Shown here piece by piece: positions 8,665 to 16,781 of a DNA stretch of 64,000 nt. Location of the stretch: positions 62,001-126,000 of the forward strand of contig NZ_JAPFQI010000001.1 of the NCBI RefSeq assembly GCF_026183895.1. Direction: 5' to 3'. A program made the position numbers and the translations under genes. Each line of letters begins with the position of its first letter. Position 1 is the first letter of the stretch. Origin of the DNA: Sabulicella glaciei. GTDB lineage: Bacteria; Pseudomonadota; Alphaproteobacteria; Acetobacterales; Acetobacteraceae. The notes under the pieces were generated by a model that made no database searches, was not told the origin of the DNA, and was given only the letters and a program-made list of their open reading frames with translations.

Positions 8665-9348
8665 TCAGGCCTCGGCGCGGATCATGTAGCCCGCGTTGCG
8701 GACCGTGTGGATCAGCGGCTTGTCGAAGCCCTTGTCCAGCTTCTGCCGCAGCCGCGAGACATGGACGTCGATCACGTTGGTCTGCGGGTCGAAATGGTAG
8801 TCCCAGACCTTCTCCAGCAGCATGGTGCGCGTGACCACCTGGCCTGCATGGCGCATCAGGTGCTCCAGCAGGCGGAACTCGCGCGGCTGAACGTCGATGC
8901 GCTTGCCGGACCGGGTGACGGTGCGGCTCAGCAGGTCTAGCTCCAGATCGGCGACGCGGAGCTTGGTGACCGGTGCCTCGGAGGAGGGGCGGCGGCCCAG
9001 CGCCTCGACCCGGGCCAGGAGCTCGGCGAAGGCGAAGGGCTTCACGAGATAATCGTCGCCGCCCGCCTTCAGCCCCTTTACGCGCTCATCCACGGCAGAG
9101 AGGGCGGAAAGGAACAGCACGGGCGTCCGGTTGCCCTGGCCGCGCAGCGTCTCGACGAGGCGCACCCCGTCCACGCCGCCAGGCAACATCCGGTCCAGGA
9201 CCAGCATGTCGAAGGCCTCGCTGGCGGCCAGGAACAGGCCCTCGCGTCCGTTCGGTGCGTGCTCGACCGTGTGGCCGGCCTCCTGCAAGCCCTTCTTCAC
9301 GAAGCGGGCCACTTCCACGTCGTCCTCGACGAGGAGGATTCGCATCAT
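8665..9348 (-). CDS. OmpR/PhoB-family response regulator
   Basis: A 227-residue DNA-binding regulator. The receiver domain has the acidic pair E-D-D near residue 8, the phospho-acceptor Asp at about residue 52 (M-L-V-L-D-R-M-L-P) and the conserved Lys in Y-L-V-K-P-F. The C-terminal winged helix ends in V-D-V-H-V-S-R-L-R-Q-K-L-D and the wing T-V-R-N-A-G-Y-M-I. It is encoded between the HtrA-type protease gene (43 bases upstream) and the kinase gene on the same strand. Two ATGs (9348 and 9345) start the frame; either serves. Confidence 0.93.
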   Translation of the reverse strand: MMRILLVEDDVEVARFVKKGLQEAGHTVEHAPNGREGLFLAASEAFDMLVLDRMLPGGVDGVRLVETLRGQGNRTPVLFLSALSAVDERVKGLKAGGDDYLVKPFAFAELLARVEALGRRPSSEAPVTKLRVADLELDLLSRTVTRSGKRIDVQPREFRLLEHLMRHAGQVVTRTMLLEKVWDYHFDPQTNVIDVHVSRLRQKLDKGFDKPLIHTVRNAGYMIRAEA

Positions 9349-9391
9349 TCGCTCCTGCCTTCCATCGGGGCGGGCCGCCCCCTGCCTTGCC

Positions 9392-10477
9392 TCAACCGGT
9401 GCCGCCGGGCCGCCGCCCGACCTGGACGGAGAGATCCTGGGTGCGCCCGTCGCGCAGCAGCGTCAACCGGACGGACTGGCCCGGCGGGACGGCGGCGATG
9501 GAGCGTACCAGCATGCGCGAGGTCTCGGCGGGCTGGCCGTTGATGGACAGGACGACGTCGCCGGAGCGCAGCCCGGCCCGCGCGGCGGGGCCGTTGCGCT
9601 CGACGCCCGCGATCAGCACGGCGCGGCGCCCGGCGCGCGGATCCTCCGCCACGAGGTCCTGCACCTGAACACCGAGCCAGCCTCGCTCCACCCGCCCGTC
9701 GCGGCGCAGCCCCTCGATCACGGGCCGCGCGAGGTCGGAGGGGGTGGCGAATCCGATGCCGGCATTGGCGCCGGAGGGCGAGTAGATGGCCGTGTTGATG
9801 CCCACCACCTCGCCCGCGACGTTGAAGAGCGGGCCACCCGAATTGCCCGGGTTGATCGCGGCGTCCGTCTGGATGAAGTCGTCGAAGGGACCGGCGCCGA
9901 TGTCGCGCCCCCGCGCCGAGACGATGCCCGAGGTGACCGAGCCGCCGAGGCCGAAGGGATTGCCCGCCGCCAGCACCCATTGCCCGACGCGCAGCGCCCC
10001 GCTCGATCCCCAGGGCACGGCGATCAGCGGGTTGCGCGGCTCTACGCGCAACAGGGCGAGGTCCATCAATTCGTCCGAGCCGACGACGCGGGCCTGCAAT
10101 TCCTGCCCGCCCTGGAGCGAGACGGTCACGCGGCTGGCATTGCCGACCACGTGGTTGTTGGTGACGATGAAGCCGCCCGGATCGATGACGAAGCCGCTGC
10201 CAGCGCCCATCGTCCGCTCGCGGCGGCCGCGGAAATACCGCTCCAGCGGGGTGCCGCGGAATTCCTGCGGGATGGCGCTCTGCGTCTCCGAGGCGACGGA
10301 GATGTTGACCACGGCGGGAAGCACCCGTTCCGCGAGGTCGGCGAAATCGGGAAGGGCAGCGGCACCGCCGCGCTGGGCGATGGCGGGGCCGCCGCAGCCC
10401 GTGAGGGCAGGTGGCAGCATCAGCCCGGCCACCAAGGCATGGCGGCGGGTGAGGGGGGCGGGGCGATGGGCAGTCAT
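9392..10477 (-). CDS. HtrA/DegP-type serine protease with one PDZ domain, probable lipoprotein
   Basis: A periplasmic trypsin-like protease. From the ATG at 10477 (361 residues) the catalytic triad is His about 109 (V-T-N-N-H-V-V-G), Asp about 139 (E-L-M-D-L-A-L-L) and Ser about 213 (N-P-G-N-S-G-G-P-L-F). A single PDZ domain follows, so it is DegS-like in domain number, but with a cleavable signal. The start has twin arginines (L-T-R-R-H-A-L-V) and a lipobox ending L-T-G-C, which suggests a lipid-anchored protein, possibly exported by Tat. It is the first gene of the protease, regulator and kinase cluster. Confidence 0.9.
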   Translation of the reverse strand: MTAHRPAPLTRRHALVAGLMLPPALTGCGGPAIAQRGGAAALPDFADLAERVLPAVVNISVASETQSAIPQEFRGTPLERYFRGRRERTMGAGSGFVIDPGGFIVTNNHVVGNASRVTVSLQGGQELQARVVGSDELMDLALLRVEPRNPLIAVPWGSSGALRVGQWVLAAGNPFGLGGSVTSGIVSARGRDIGAGPFDDFIQTDAAINPGNSGGPLFNVAGEVVGINTAIYSPSGANAGIGFATPSDLARPVIEGLRRDGRVERGWLGVQVQDLVAEDPRAGRRAVLIAGVERNGPAARAGLRSGDVVLSINGQPAETSRMLVRSIAAVPPGQSVRLTLLRDGRTQDLSVQVGRRPGGTG

Positions 10478-10594
10478 GGCGCGGGCCGGCGATCCTCCAG
10501 GCCGCCGCCGAATCGGGAGCGTGCGGCCTTCCTGTCGATAGCAAGCATCAGGGAGGGAAAGCCCCGGACGCAAGGCGGTTGCCGGAGATTCCCG

Positions 10595-12268
10595 TCAGAA
10601 TAGGCCTTCGATCCGCCCATTCGCGTCCAGGCGGATCGCCTCGGCCGCGGGGACGCGCGGCAGCCCGGGCATGGTCATCACCTCGCCGCAGATTACCACC
10701 ACGAAGCCGGCCCCGGCGGAAAGCCGCACCTCCCGCACCGGCAGGGTGTGGCCGGTCGGGGCGCCCAGCAGGGTCGGATCGGCGCTGAAGGAGTATTGCG
10801 TCTTGGCGATGCAGACCGGGACATGCCCGAAGCCCAGTTCCTCGAAGCGACGCAGCCGGGAGGCCACCGCGTCGGGCAGGGCGATGTCGGTGGCGCGGTA
10901 GATTTCCCGCGCCACGGCGCGGATCTTGTCCGCGAGCGGGAGGTTATCCGGGTAGAGGGGGGCGAAATGCGCTTCCCCGGAATCGAGGCGGCGCGCGACG
11001 GCACGGGCCAGCGCCTCCGTCCCCGCCCCGCCATCGGACCAGTGGGTGCACAGCACCGCCTCGACGCCGATCTCCTTCATCGCCTCCCGGATCGCGGCGA
11101 GCTCTGCCTCGGTGTCGGAGGTGAATCGATTGATCGCGACCACGGGGGGCAGGCCGAACTTGCGGATGTTCTCGACATGGCGCGCAAGGTTGGCGACGCC
11201 CCGGTGCAGCGCGTGCAGATCCTCGCGCCCCAGATCCGCCTTGGCGACGCCCCCATGCATCTTCAGCGCGCGCACCGTGCCAACGATCACGCAGGCATCG
11301 GGGGCAAGGCCGGCGAGGCGGCACTTGATGTCGAGGAACTTCTCCGCGCCCAGATCGGCGCCGAACCCGGCCTCGGTCACCACCACGTCGGACAGGTGCA
11401 GGCCGAGCCGCGTCGCCATCACGCTGTTGCAGCCATGTGCGATGTTCGCGAAGGGCCCGCCATGCACGAGGGCGGGCGTGCCTTCCAGCGTCTGCACCAA
11501 GTTGGGCGCCAGCGCGTCGCGCAGCAGCACGGCCATGGCGCCATCCGCCTTCAGGTCGCGCGCCGTCACCGGGCGGCGGTCGCGCGTCTCGGCCACGATG
11601 ATGCGGCCCAGCCTTTCCTGGAGGTCCTCCAGGCTGTCGGCGAGGCAGAAGGCGGCCATCACCTCGCTCGCCACCACGATGTCGAACCCGTCTTCGCGCG
11701 GGAAGCCGTTGCCCACGCCGCCCAGGCTCTGCACCACCTGCCGCAGCGCGCGGTCGTTCATGTCGAGGGCGCGGCGCCAGGAGACGCGGCGCGGGTCGAT
11801 GCCCAGCGCGTTGCCCCAGTGGATGTGGTTGTCGAGCATCGCCGCCAGCAGGTTGTTGGCGGCGGTGATGGCGTGGAAGTCGCCGGTGAAGTGGAGGTTG
11901 ATGTCCTCCATCGGCACGACCTGCGCGTGGCCGCCCCCGGCCGCGCCGCCCTTCACGCCGAAGCATGGGCCGAGCGACGGCTCGCGCAGGCAGATCACGG
12001 CGCGGCGGCCGATGCGGTTCAGCGCGTCGCCCAGCCCGACCGTGGTGGTCGTCTTGCCCTCGCCGGCCGGGGTGGGGCTGATGCCAGTGACGAGGACGAG
12101 CTTGCCCCTGGGACGCTCGCGCCGTGCTTGCTCCACGAAGTCGAGGGAGATCTTGGCCTTGTGCTTGCCGTAGGGCTCCACCGCCTCGTCCGGGATGCCG
12201 GCGCGCGCGGCGATGGCGGCGATGGGCCGCAGCTTCGCGGCGCGTGCGATCTCGAGGTCGATGGACAT
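10595..12268 (-). CDS. fhs: Formate-tetrahydrofolate ligase
   Basis: ATP-dependent enzyme that joins formate to tetrahydrofolate, making 10-formyl-THF for purine and one-carbon metabolism. The nucleotide-binding loop [14 protein letters not shown] is intact, and the family block [18 protein letters not shown] lies shortly after. The ATG at 12268 gives 557 residues, the expected size; the longer frame to 12703 is antisense to the next gene. It is divergent from the Bug receptor gene and followed on the same strand, 117 bases on, by the HtrA-type gene. Not all bacteria have this enzyme; many use only FolD, which is not in this window. Confidence 0.95.
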   Translation of the reverse strand: MSIDLEIARAAKLRPIAAIAARAGIPDEAVEPYGKHKAKISLDFVEQARRERPRGKLVLVTGISPTPAGEGKTTTTVGLGDALNRIGRRAVICLREPSLGPCFGVKGGAAGGGHAQVVPMEDINLHFTGDFHAITAANNLLAAMLDNHIHWGNALGIDPRRVSWRRALDMNDRALRQVVQSLGGVGNGFPREDGFDIVVASEVMAAFCLADSLEDLQERLGRIIVAETRDRRPVTARDLKADGAMAVLLRDALAPNLVQTLEGTPALVHGGPFANIAHGCNSVMATRLGLHLSDVVVTEAGFGADLGAEKFLDIKCRLAGLAPDACVIVGTVRALKMHGGVAKADLGREDLHALHRGVANLARHVENIRKFGLPPVVAINRFTSDTEAELAAIREAMKEIGVEAVLCTHWSDGGAGTEALARAVARRLDSGEAHFAPLYPDNLPLADKIRAVAREIYRATDIALPDAVASRLRRFEELGFGHVPVCIAKTQYSFSADPTLLGAPTGHTLPVREVRLSAGAGFVVVICGEVMTMPGLPRVPAAEAIRLDANGRIEGLF

Positions 12269-12380
12269 GGACGCGGCTTCCCCCTTGCCCCGCCCGTATG
12301 GCGGCGGCTGGGGGATTGGACAAGCGGCGCAGCGCGGCGGCAGGATGCACGCACGCAAAACAAGAGCCCGGAGGAAATCC

Positions 12381-13361
12381 ATGAAAGTCACCCGTCGCGG
12401 CACGCTGCTCGCCGCCCCCTTCCTCGCCGCCCCGACCCAGGGGTACGCCCAGGACGCGGTGTGGCCGACGCGCCCGGTGACCATGCTGGTTCCCTTCGTC
12501 GCGGGCGGCCCGTCCGACATCGTCGCCCGGCTGATCGCCGCCCGCATGACGGGCATGGTGAGCCAGCCCGTGGTGGCGGAGAACCGGCCCGGGGCGAATG
12601 GCGCCGTGGCCGCGCAGGCACTGTCGCGCGCCGCGCCGGACGGGCACACGCTGCTGACCGGATCCATCGGCGTCTTTGCCATCAACGCGGCGCTGCGGCC
12701 CAACTTGCCCTATGACCCGGTGCGCGACTTCGCGCCGGTCACGCTGGCCGTCACCACGCCCAACGTGCTGATCGCGAACCCGACCGCCATGCCGGCGCGT
12801 GACTTCAACGGCATGATGGAATGGCTGCGCGCCAATTCCGGCCGCGCCTCCTACTCCACCTCCGGCGTCGGTTCCTCGGAGCACATGACGATGGAGCTGT
12901 TCAAGCTTCGTACCCGCAGCGACATCCAGCACGTGCCCTACCAGGGCGGCGCGGCGGCGGCGACGGCGCTGCTGGCGGGCGACGTGCAGATGACCTTCCA
13001 GAATCTTGGCACGGTCGCGCCGCACATCCAGGCCGGGCGGATGCGCGCGTTGATGGTGACGAGCGCGGAGCGTCACCCGACCATCCCCGACGTGCCGACG
13101 GCGCGCGAATGCGGCCTGCAGGATTTCGTCGTCACCTCCTGGCAGGCGGTGATGGCGCCGGCCGCGGTGCCCGCGCCGGTGCTGGCGCGGCTGGAGACGA
13201 TGTGCCGCGAAAGCCTGCGCCACCCGGAAAGCGTGCAGCGCCTGAATGGGATCGGCTTCGACGTGGTGGCGAGCAGCGCCGCGGATTACCGGCGCTTCCA
13301 GGAGGCCGAGATCGCGCGCTGGCGCGAAGTGGTGCGCGAGGCGAACATCCGCGCCGAGTAG
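12381..13361 (+). CDS. Bug/TctC-family periplasmic solute-binding receptor
   Basis: A 326-residue extracytoplasmic receptor of the tripartite tricarboxylate carrier type. The start [13 protein letters not shown] is a signal peptide with twin arginines and cleavage near Y-A-Q-D. The family opening [19 protein letters not shown] follows, with later N-G-A-V-A-A-Q-A-L and Y-Q-G-G-A-A-A blocks. GGAGG at 12370-12374 lies seven bases before the ATG, fixing the start. No TctA/TctB permease is adjacent, so this is one of the orphan Bug receptors common in Acetobacteraceae and Burkholderiales; the ligand is unknown. Confidence 0.9.
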   Translation: MKVTRRGTLLAAPFLAAPTQGYAQDAVWPTRPVTMLVPFVAGGPSDIVARLIAARMTGMVSQPVVAENRPGANGAVAAQALSRAAPDGHTLLTGSIGVFAINAALRPNLPYDPVRDFAPVTLAVTTPNVLIANPTAMPARDFNGMMEWLRANSGRASYSTSGVGSSEHMTMELFKLRTRSDIQHVPYQGGAAAATALLAGDVQMTFQNLGTVAPHIQAGRMRALMVTSAERHPTIPDVPTARECGLQDFVVTSWQAVMAPAAVPAPVLARLETMCRESLRHPESVQRLNGIGFDVVASSAADYRRFQEAEIARWREVVREANIRAE

Positions 13362-13388
13362 CGCTTAAGTCCATGCCCCGTGGCTTGA

Positions 13389-13410
13389 TGCGGCGCAACG
13401 ACGCGCCGCA
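13389..13410 (+). terminator. Perfect hairpin after the Bug receptor gene
   Basis: TGCGGCGC (13389-13396) pairs perfectly with GCGCCGCA (13403-13410) around a six-base loop, 27 bases after the receptor stop codon. No T-run follows. The position suggests a terminator or 3'-end stabiliser. Confidence 0.4.
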
Positions 13411-13427
13411 GCCCGGGGCGTAACCCG

Positions 13428-13462
13428 GTCCTCGCGCAACACGAATCGAAAGGCGCGAGGAC
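13428..13462 (+). promoter_or_regulatory. Hairpin that masks the ribosome-binding site of ompW
   Basis: GTCCTCGCGC (13428-13437) is perfectly complementary to GCGCGAGGAC (13453-13462), giving a ten-base-pair stem with a fifteen-base A-rich loop. The right arm contains the GAGG that serves as Shine-Dalgarno sequence and ends directly before GTG-ATG, the two candidate start codons. When folded, the ribosome site would be buried. This would allow control of OmpW translation by temperature, a small RNA or a protein; the pairing is seen, the regulation is inferred. Confidence 0.5.
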
Positions 13463-13465
13463 GTG

Positions 13466-14110
13466 ATGAAGACGATGGTGCTGCTGGCGGCGGGGCTGCT
13501 GGCATTGGGCGCGGGACAGGCGGCGGCGCAGGAAGCGCCGCGCGGGAAGCGGGCCGGAGATTTCGTGGTGGGCCTGGGCGCGGTCGGCGTGCTGCCCACC
13601 AATGGCGGGCGCGTGGGCCTGATCGGCGGGACGCCGCAGGCGAGCAACGCGGCCAGCCCGCAGCTGGACTTTACCTACTTCTTCACGCCGAACCTGTCGG
13701 CGAACCTGATTGCCGCCACCACCCGGCACGATCTGCGCGTGACCGGCTCGGCGTTGGGCGACGTGAAGCTGGGCCGGGTGTGGGCGCTGCCGCCGACTCT
13801 GACGGTGCAGTACCACCCACTGCCGCAGTCGCGCTTCAGCCCCTATGTCGGCGTCGGGCTCAACACGACCTTCTTCTACGGCCATGGCGGTGCGATGACG
13901 CCGCCGGTGACCAGAGTCCGGGTCCGCAACACCGTCGGCGTCGCGCCCAATATCGGCGTGGATTACGAGGTGGCGCCGAACTGGCTCCTCAATTTCGACG
14001 CCAAGTGGATCCTGATGCAGCCGGATGTCAGCGTGAATAGCGGGCTGATCCGGGCGCGGGCCGACGTGAATCCCTTCGTGATCGGCGCATCGGTCCGCTA
14101 CCGGTTCTGA
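13466..14110 (+). CDS. ompW: OmpW-family outer-membrane beta-barrel protein
   Basis: A 214-residue protein with signal peptide (cleavage near A-A-A-Q) and alternating beta-strand pattern ending in the C-terminal signature V-R-Y-R-F with terminal Phe, needed for BAM-dependent insertion. The blocks P-Q-L-D-F-T-Y-F-F-T-P-N-L and L-T-V-Q-Y-H-P match OmpW, an eight-stranded barrel for small hydrophobic solutes. It starts at ATG 13466 or the GTG at 13463. The hairpin immediately upstream covers its ribosome-binding site. It converges on cysI with a six-base gap. Confidence 0.85.
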   Translation: MKTMVLLAAGLLALGAGQAAAQEAPRGKRAGDFVVGLGAVGVLPTNGGRVGLIGGTPQASNAASPQLDFTYFFTPNLSANLIAATTRHDLRVTGSALGDVKLGRVWALPPTLTVQYHPLPQSRFSPYVGVGLNTTFFYGHGGAMTPPVTRVRVRNTVGVAPNIGVDYEVAPNWLLNFDAKWILMQPDVSVNSGLIRARADVNPFVIGASVRYRF

Positions 14111-14116
14111 GCCGCG

Positions 14117-15769
14117 TCAGGCCGCCGCCGGTTTCAGCAGGCGCTGGACCGGCAGGCGGCCGAGCCTCGCGCAGAAATCGCCGAAGCCCTCGCCTGGGAG
14201 GCGCCACGCCGCCCAGGCTTCCAGCACCGGCCGCAAGGTCAGGGCGATGCGGTCCGGCGGGATCTTGTCGGCGATGGCCTCGTTCAGCCGCGTGCCCTCG
14301 AAGGCGCCGCCGACAAAGAGCGTGTAGAGCCCCGGCGCGCGCCCCACCACGCCGATCTCCGCCTGGTAGGGGCGGGCGCAGCCATTGGGGCAGCCGGTGA
14401 TGCGTAGGCTGATCCGCTCCCCCAGCAGCCCCAGCGCGTCGAGTTCCGCCTCGATGGCCGACGTGACCTCCTCCCGAACCCGCTCGCCCTCCGCCAGCGC
14501 CTGGCCGCAAGTGGGCAAGGCGACGCAGGCGAGGGTGGCGCGGCGCAGGGGCGACAGGGATTCGGGCAGGGGGATGCCGTGCCGGGCCAGCACCGCCTCC
14601 ACCGCCGCGCGCTGCTCCGGCGCAATGTCGGAGAGCAGCAGGTCCTGCTGCGGTGTCCCGATCGGATTGGCGCCGGAAAGGTTGATCACCTCGCGCAGGG
14701 CTTCGCGCCAGGGTCCGGCGACGCGACCCGAGGGGACCGAAAGGCCGAGCCAGAACCTGCCGTCGCCTTGGTCGTGCCACCCCAGATGCTCCGGCACGCG
14801 CAGCCTCGGCAGGGAAGGGGGTGGGGCGAGAGTGCGGCCCAGATCGGCGGAAAGCTGCGCGCGGGCCCAGGCCGGGCCCTTTTCGTGCAGCACGTATTTC
14901 AGCCGCGCCTGCTTTCGGTCGTCCCGCCGTCCGAAGTCGCGATGGAGGCGCACGGCCGCCTCCGCCACCTCCAGCACCTCGTCCGGGCCGATCAGCGCCA
15001 CGGGGTCGGCGAGCCGCGGAAAGGTGGAAGGCTTGTTGTGCGTCATGCCCATGCCGCCGCCCAGCATCACGATCCACCCCTCCGGTACCAGGACGAAGCC
15101 GAGGTCATTGGCCAGCACATCTGCCGAGTTGTCGTCCGGATGGATCAGGGCAATCTTGAATTTCCGCGGCAGAAAGGCGGCGCCGTAGAGCGCGTCCTCC
15201 GCCTCGCCCGCCACGTGCTTCTCGCCCAGGAAGATCTCGTGGTGGGCGCGGCTGCGCGGCAGCAGGGCGGAGGACAGGCGGAAGGCTTCCGCTTCCAACC
15301 GCGCATGGACCGCGTCCCGGCGCGGAGCAGGCGAGGTGATGACATTGCGGACCACGTCGCCGCAGGCGGCGAGGGTAGTCAGCAACGCCTCGTGGATGCC
15401 GGCAATGGTGCCGCGCAAATTTTCCCGCAGGACGCCGTGAAATTGCACGCCCTGTCGCGTGGTGACCCGCAGCGTGGCGTCAGCATGGCTTTCCGCCAGC
15501 GCGTCCAGGGCGAGCCATTGGGACGCGGAAAGCCGCCCGGCGGGCGCGCGGACGCGCACCATGAAGGACCAGTCCTTGTCCTGCCCTGCCTGCTTGCGCG
15601 CGGTGGCCGTGTCGCGATCGAATTGTTCATAGGTTCCGTGGAATTTCAGCAGGGTGTAGGCAGCCTCGCTCAGCCCTCCTCCGGAGTTGCGGCCACCGAT
15701 CTCCTTCGCGATTGGCCCGCGCAGCCCCTGGCTTGCCGCCTTGATCGCCTCGACTTCACCCGCCTTCAT
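14117..15769 (-). CDS. cysI: Sulfite reductase hemoprotein subunit
   Basis: Reduces sulfite to sulfide at a coupled siroheme and [4Fe-4S] centre in assimilatory sulfur metabolism. The cluster ligands are intact: C-V-A-L-P-T-C and T-G-C-P-N-G-C. The L-L-K-F-H-G-T-Y-E-Q-F-D-R-D opening, R-V-T-T-R-Q-G-V-Q-F-H-G and L-P-R-K-F-K motifs follow the E. coli CysI pattern. At 550 residues it is slightly shorter than E. coli CysI. No cysJ flavoprotein or cysH is next to it, so the electron donor may be encoded elsewhere. The promoter faces that of cobA, which makes its siroheme precursor. Confidence 0.92.
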   Translation of the reverse strand: MKAGEVEAIKAASQGLRGPIAKEIGGRNSGGGLSEAAYTLLKFHGTYEQFDRDTATARKQAGQDKDWSFMVRVRAPAGRLSASQWLALDALAESHADATLRVTTRQGVQFHGVLRENLRGTIAGIHEALLTTLAACGDVVRNVITSPAPRRDAVHARLEAEAFRLSSALLPRSRAHHEIFLGEKHVAGEAEDALYGAAFLPRKFKIALIHPDDNSADVLANDLGFVLVPEGWIVMLGGGMGMTHNKPSTFPRLADPVALIGPDEVLEVAEAAVRLHRDFGRRDDRKQARLKYVLHEKGPAWARAQLSADLGRTLAPPPSLPRLRVPEHLGWHDQGDGRFWLGLSVPSGRVAGPWREALREVINLSGANPIGTPQQDLLLSDIAPEQRAAVEAVLARHGIPLPESLSPLRRATLACVALPTCGQALAEGERVREEVTSAIEAELDALGLLGERISLRITGCPNGCARPYQAEIGVVGRAPGLYTLFVGGAFEGTRLNEAIADKIPPDRIALTLRPVLEAWAAWRLPGEGFGDFCARLGRLPVQRLLKPAAA

Positions 15770-15791
15770 CGCGTCGCCTCTTTCAATGCGC

Positions 15792-15821
15792 TTGCCAAAA
15801 GTGAAAACATGATTCTACGAT
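15792..15821 (+). promoter_or_regulatory. Candidate sigma-70 promoter for cobA
   Basis: TTGCCA (15792-15797, five of six matches to TTGACA) and TACGAT (15816-15821, four of six to TATAAT) are separated by 18 bases. Transcription would begin near 15828, about 28 bases before the cobA ATG. The surrounding 70 bases are noticeably AT-rich compared with the rest of the window. Confidence 0.45.
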
Positions 15822-15836
15822 CATAACAAGCGTTAT
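15809..15836. promoter_or_regulatory. Two abutting dyads in the cysI/cobA control region
   Basis: ATGAT-N6-ATCAT (15809-15824) and ATAAC-N4-GTTAT (15823-15836) are perfect inverted repeats that share two bases. They cover the -10 element and start point of the candidate cobA promoter and the -10 of the cysI promoter. The layout suits a dimeric repressor or a LysR-type regulator of sulfur assimilation such as CysB, but no regulator gene is nearby and the protein is not identified. Confidence 0.45.
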
Positions 15837-15841
15837 TGGAA
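15812..15841 (-). promoter_or_regulatory. Candidate promoter for cysI
   Basis: On the reverse strand TAGAAT (15817-15812) matches the -10 consensus at five of six positions, with TTCCAA (15841-15836) 18 bases upstream as a weak -35. It overlaps the cobA promoter face to face, so one bound regulator could control both directions. Confidence 0.4.
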
Positions 15842-15855
15842 GAATTGGCCGCAAC

Positions 15856-16650
15856 ATGAAAGTGGAATCCACGAGCCGCCTCGCTGGACCGGTCTTCGCC
15901 CGCGGCGAGGTTTGGCTGGTCGGTGCCGGCCCCGGCGACCCGTCCCTGCTGACCCTGCGCGCGGTGCAGGCGCTGGAGGCCGCCGACCTCGTGCTGCACG
16001 ACGCGCTGCCTGGCCGCGCCGTGCTCCGTCATGTCCGGCGTGGCGCGGAGGTCATCGCGGTCGGCAAGCGTAAGGGCGCCGCGCCGGTGCCGCAGGCGCG
16101 CATCAACGCGCGGCTGGTTCAGGGCGCGCTCGCGGGGCTGCGCGTGGTGCGGCTGAAGGGCGGGGACCCCTTCATCTTCGGGCGTGGCGGCGAGGAGGCG
16201 GCGGCCTGCGATGCGGCCGGGGTGACTTGGCGCGTGGTGCCGGGCGTCTCGGCCGGGCTCGCGGCGCCGGCCGCGGCCGGAATCCCGCTGACGCAGCGCG
16301 GCATCGCCTCCGCCGTCACCTTCCTCACCGCGCATGATGAGGCGGGCGGCCTGCCGGCGATGGAATGGGGCGCGTTGCCCCGCACGGTGGTCGCCTTCAT
16401 GGCGCTCACGAAACTGGACGAGGTCGCGACCCGGATGCTGGCGGGTGGGCGCCCCGGCTCTACCCCCGTCGCCATCGTTTCGGAGGCCAGCCTGCCCACG
16501 CAGCGCGTGCTGCGGACCTCGCTCGGCGCCTGCACGCTCGATGCGCGGCGCGCCGGGATGCCGGCCCCCGCGCTGGTCGTCATCGGCGAGGCGGCGGCGC
16601 TGGCCGGCACCCTGGATGCCCCCTTGCCGGCGCAGGCCGCCCATGCCTGA
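15856..16650 (+). CDS. cobA: Uroporphyrinogen-III C-methyltransferase
   Basis: SAM-dependent enzyme that methylates uroporphyrinogen III twice to precorrin-2, the branch point to siroheme and cobalamin. The family motifs V-G-A-G-P-G-D-P-S-L-L-T-L-R-A, L-K-G-G-D-P-F-I-F-G-R-G-G-E-E and V-V-P-G-V-S-A-G are all present. At 264 residues it is the stand-alone SUMT, without the CysG dehydrogenase/chelatase domain. Divergence from cysI implies a role in siroheme supply for sulfite reductase. The ATG at 15856 has GGAAG about 13 bases upstream. Confidence 0.92.
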   Translation: MKVESTSRLAGPVFARGEVWLVGAGPGDPSLLTLRAVQALEAADLVLHDALPGRAVLRHVRRGAEVIAVGKRKGAAPVPQARINARLVQGALAGLRVVRLKGGDPFIFGRGGEEAAACDAAGVTWRVVPGVSAGLAAPAAAGIPLTQRGIASAVTFLTAHDEAGGLPAMEWGALPRTVVAFMALTKLDEVATRMLAGGRPGSTPVAIVSEASLPTQRVLRTSLGACTLDARRAGMPAPALVVIGEAAALAGTLDAPLPAQAAHA

Positions 16651-16753
16651 TTTCGCCGCGCTGACGGACGAGACCTGGGCACCGGCAGGCGACGTCGCCG
16701 GCATCGGCTTTGGCGTCCTTGCCCTTGTCGCGCTTCTTGCACGACTGATCTGA
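16643..16753 (+). CDS. Putative 36-residue membrane peptide overlapping cobA
   Basis: An ATG at 16643 inside the last codons of cobA opens a 37-codon frame (eight bases of overlap). The product begins M-P-D-F-A-A-L-T-D-E-T-W-A-P and ends in one hydrophobic helix (G-F-G-V-L-A-L-V-A-L-L-A-R-L-I), so it would be a single-span peptide with a short acidic N-terminus. The overlap suggests translational coupling to cobA. Function unknown; its reality depends on conservation that I cannot test. Confidence 0.45.
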   Translation: MPDFAALTDETWAPAGDVAGIGFGVLALVALLARLI

Positions 16754-16781
16754 CCAACGAAGAGCTGAAGGAGAGTAAACC

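Noticed and set aside
10748-12715. A 655-codon forward frame opposite fhs
   Set aside because: It is the mirror frame of a well-supported enzyme and its product is low-complexity and Arg/Ala/Gly/His-rich.
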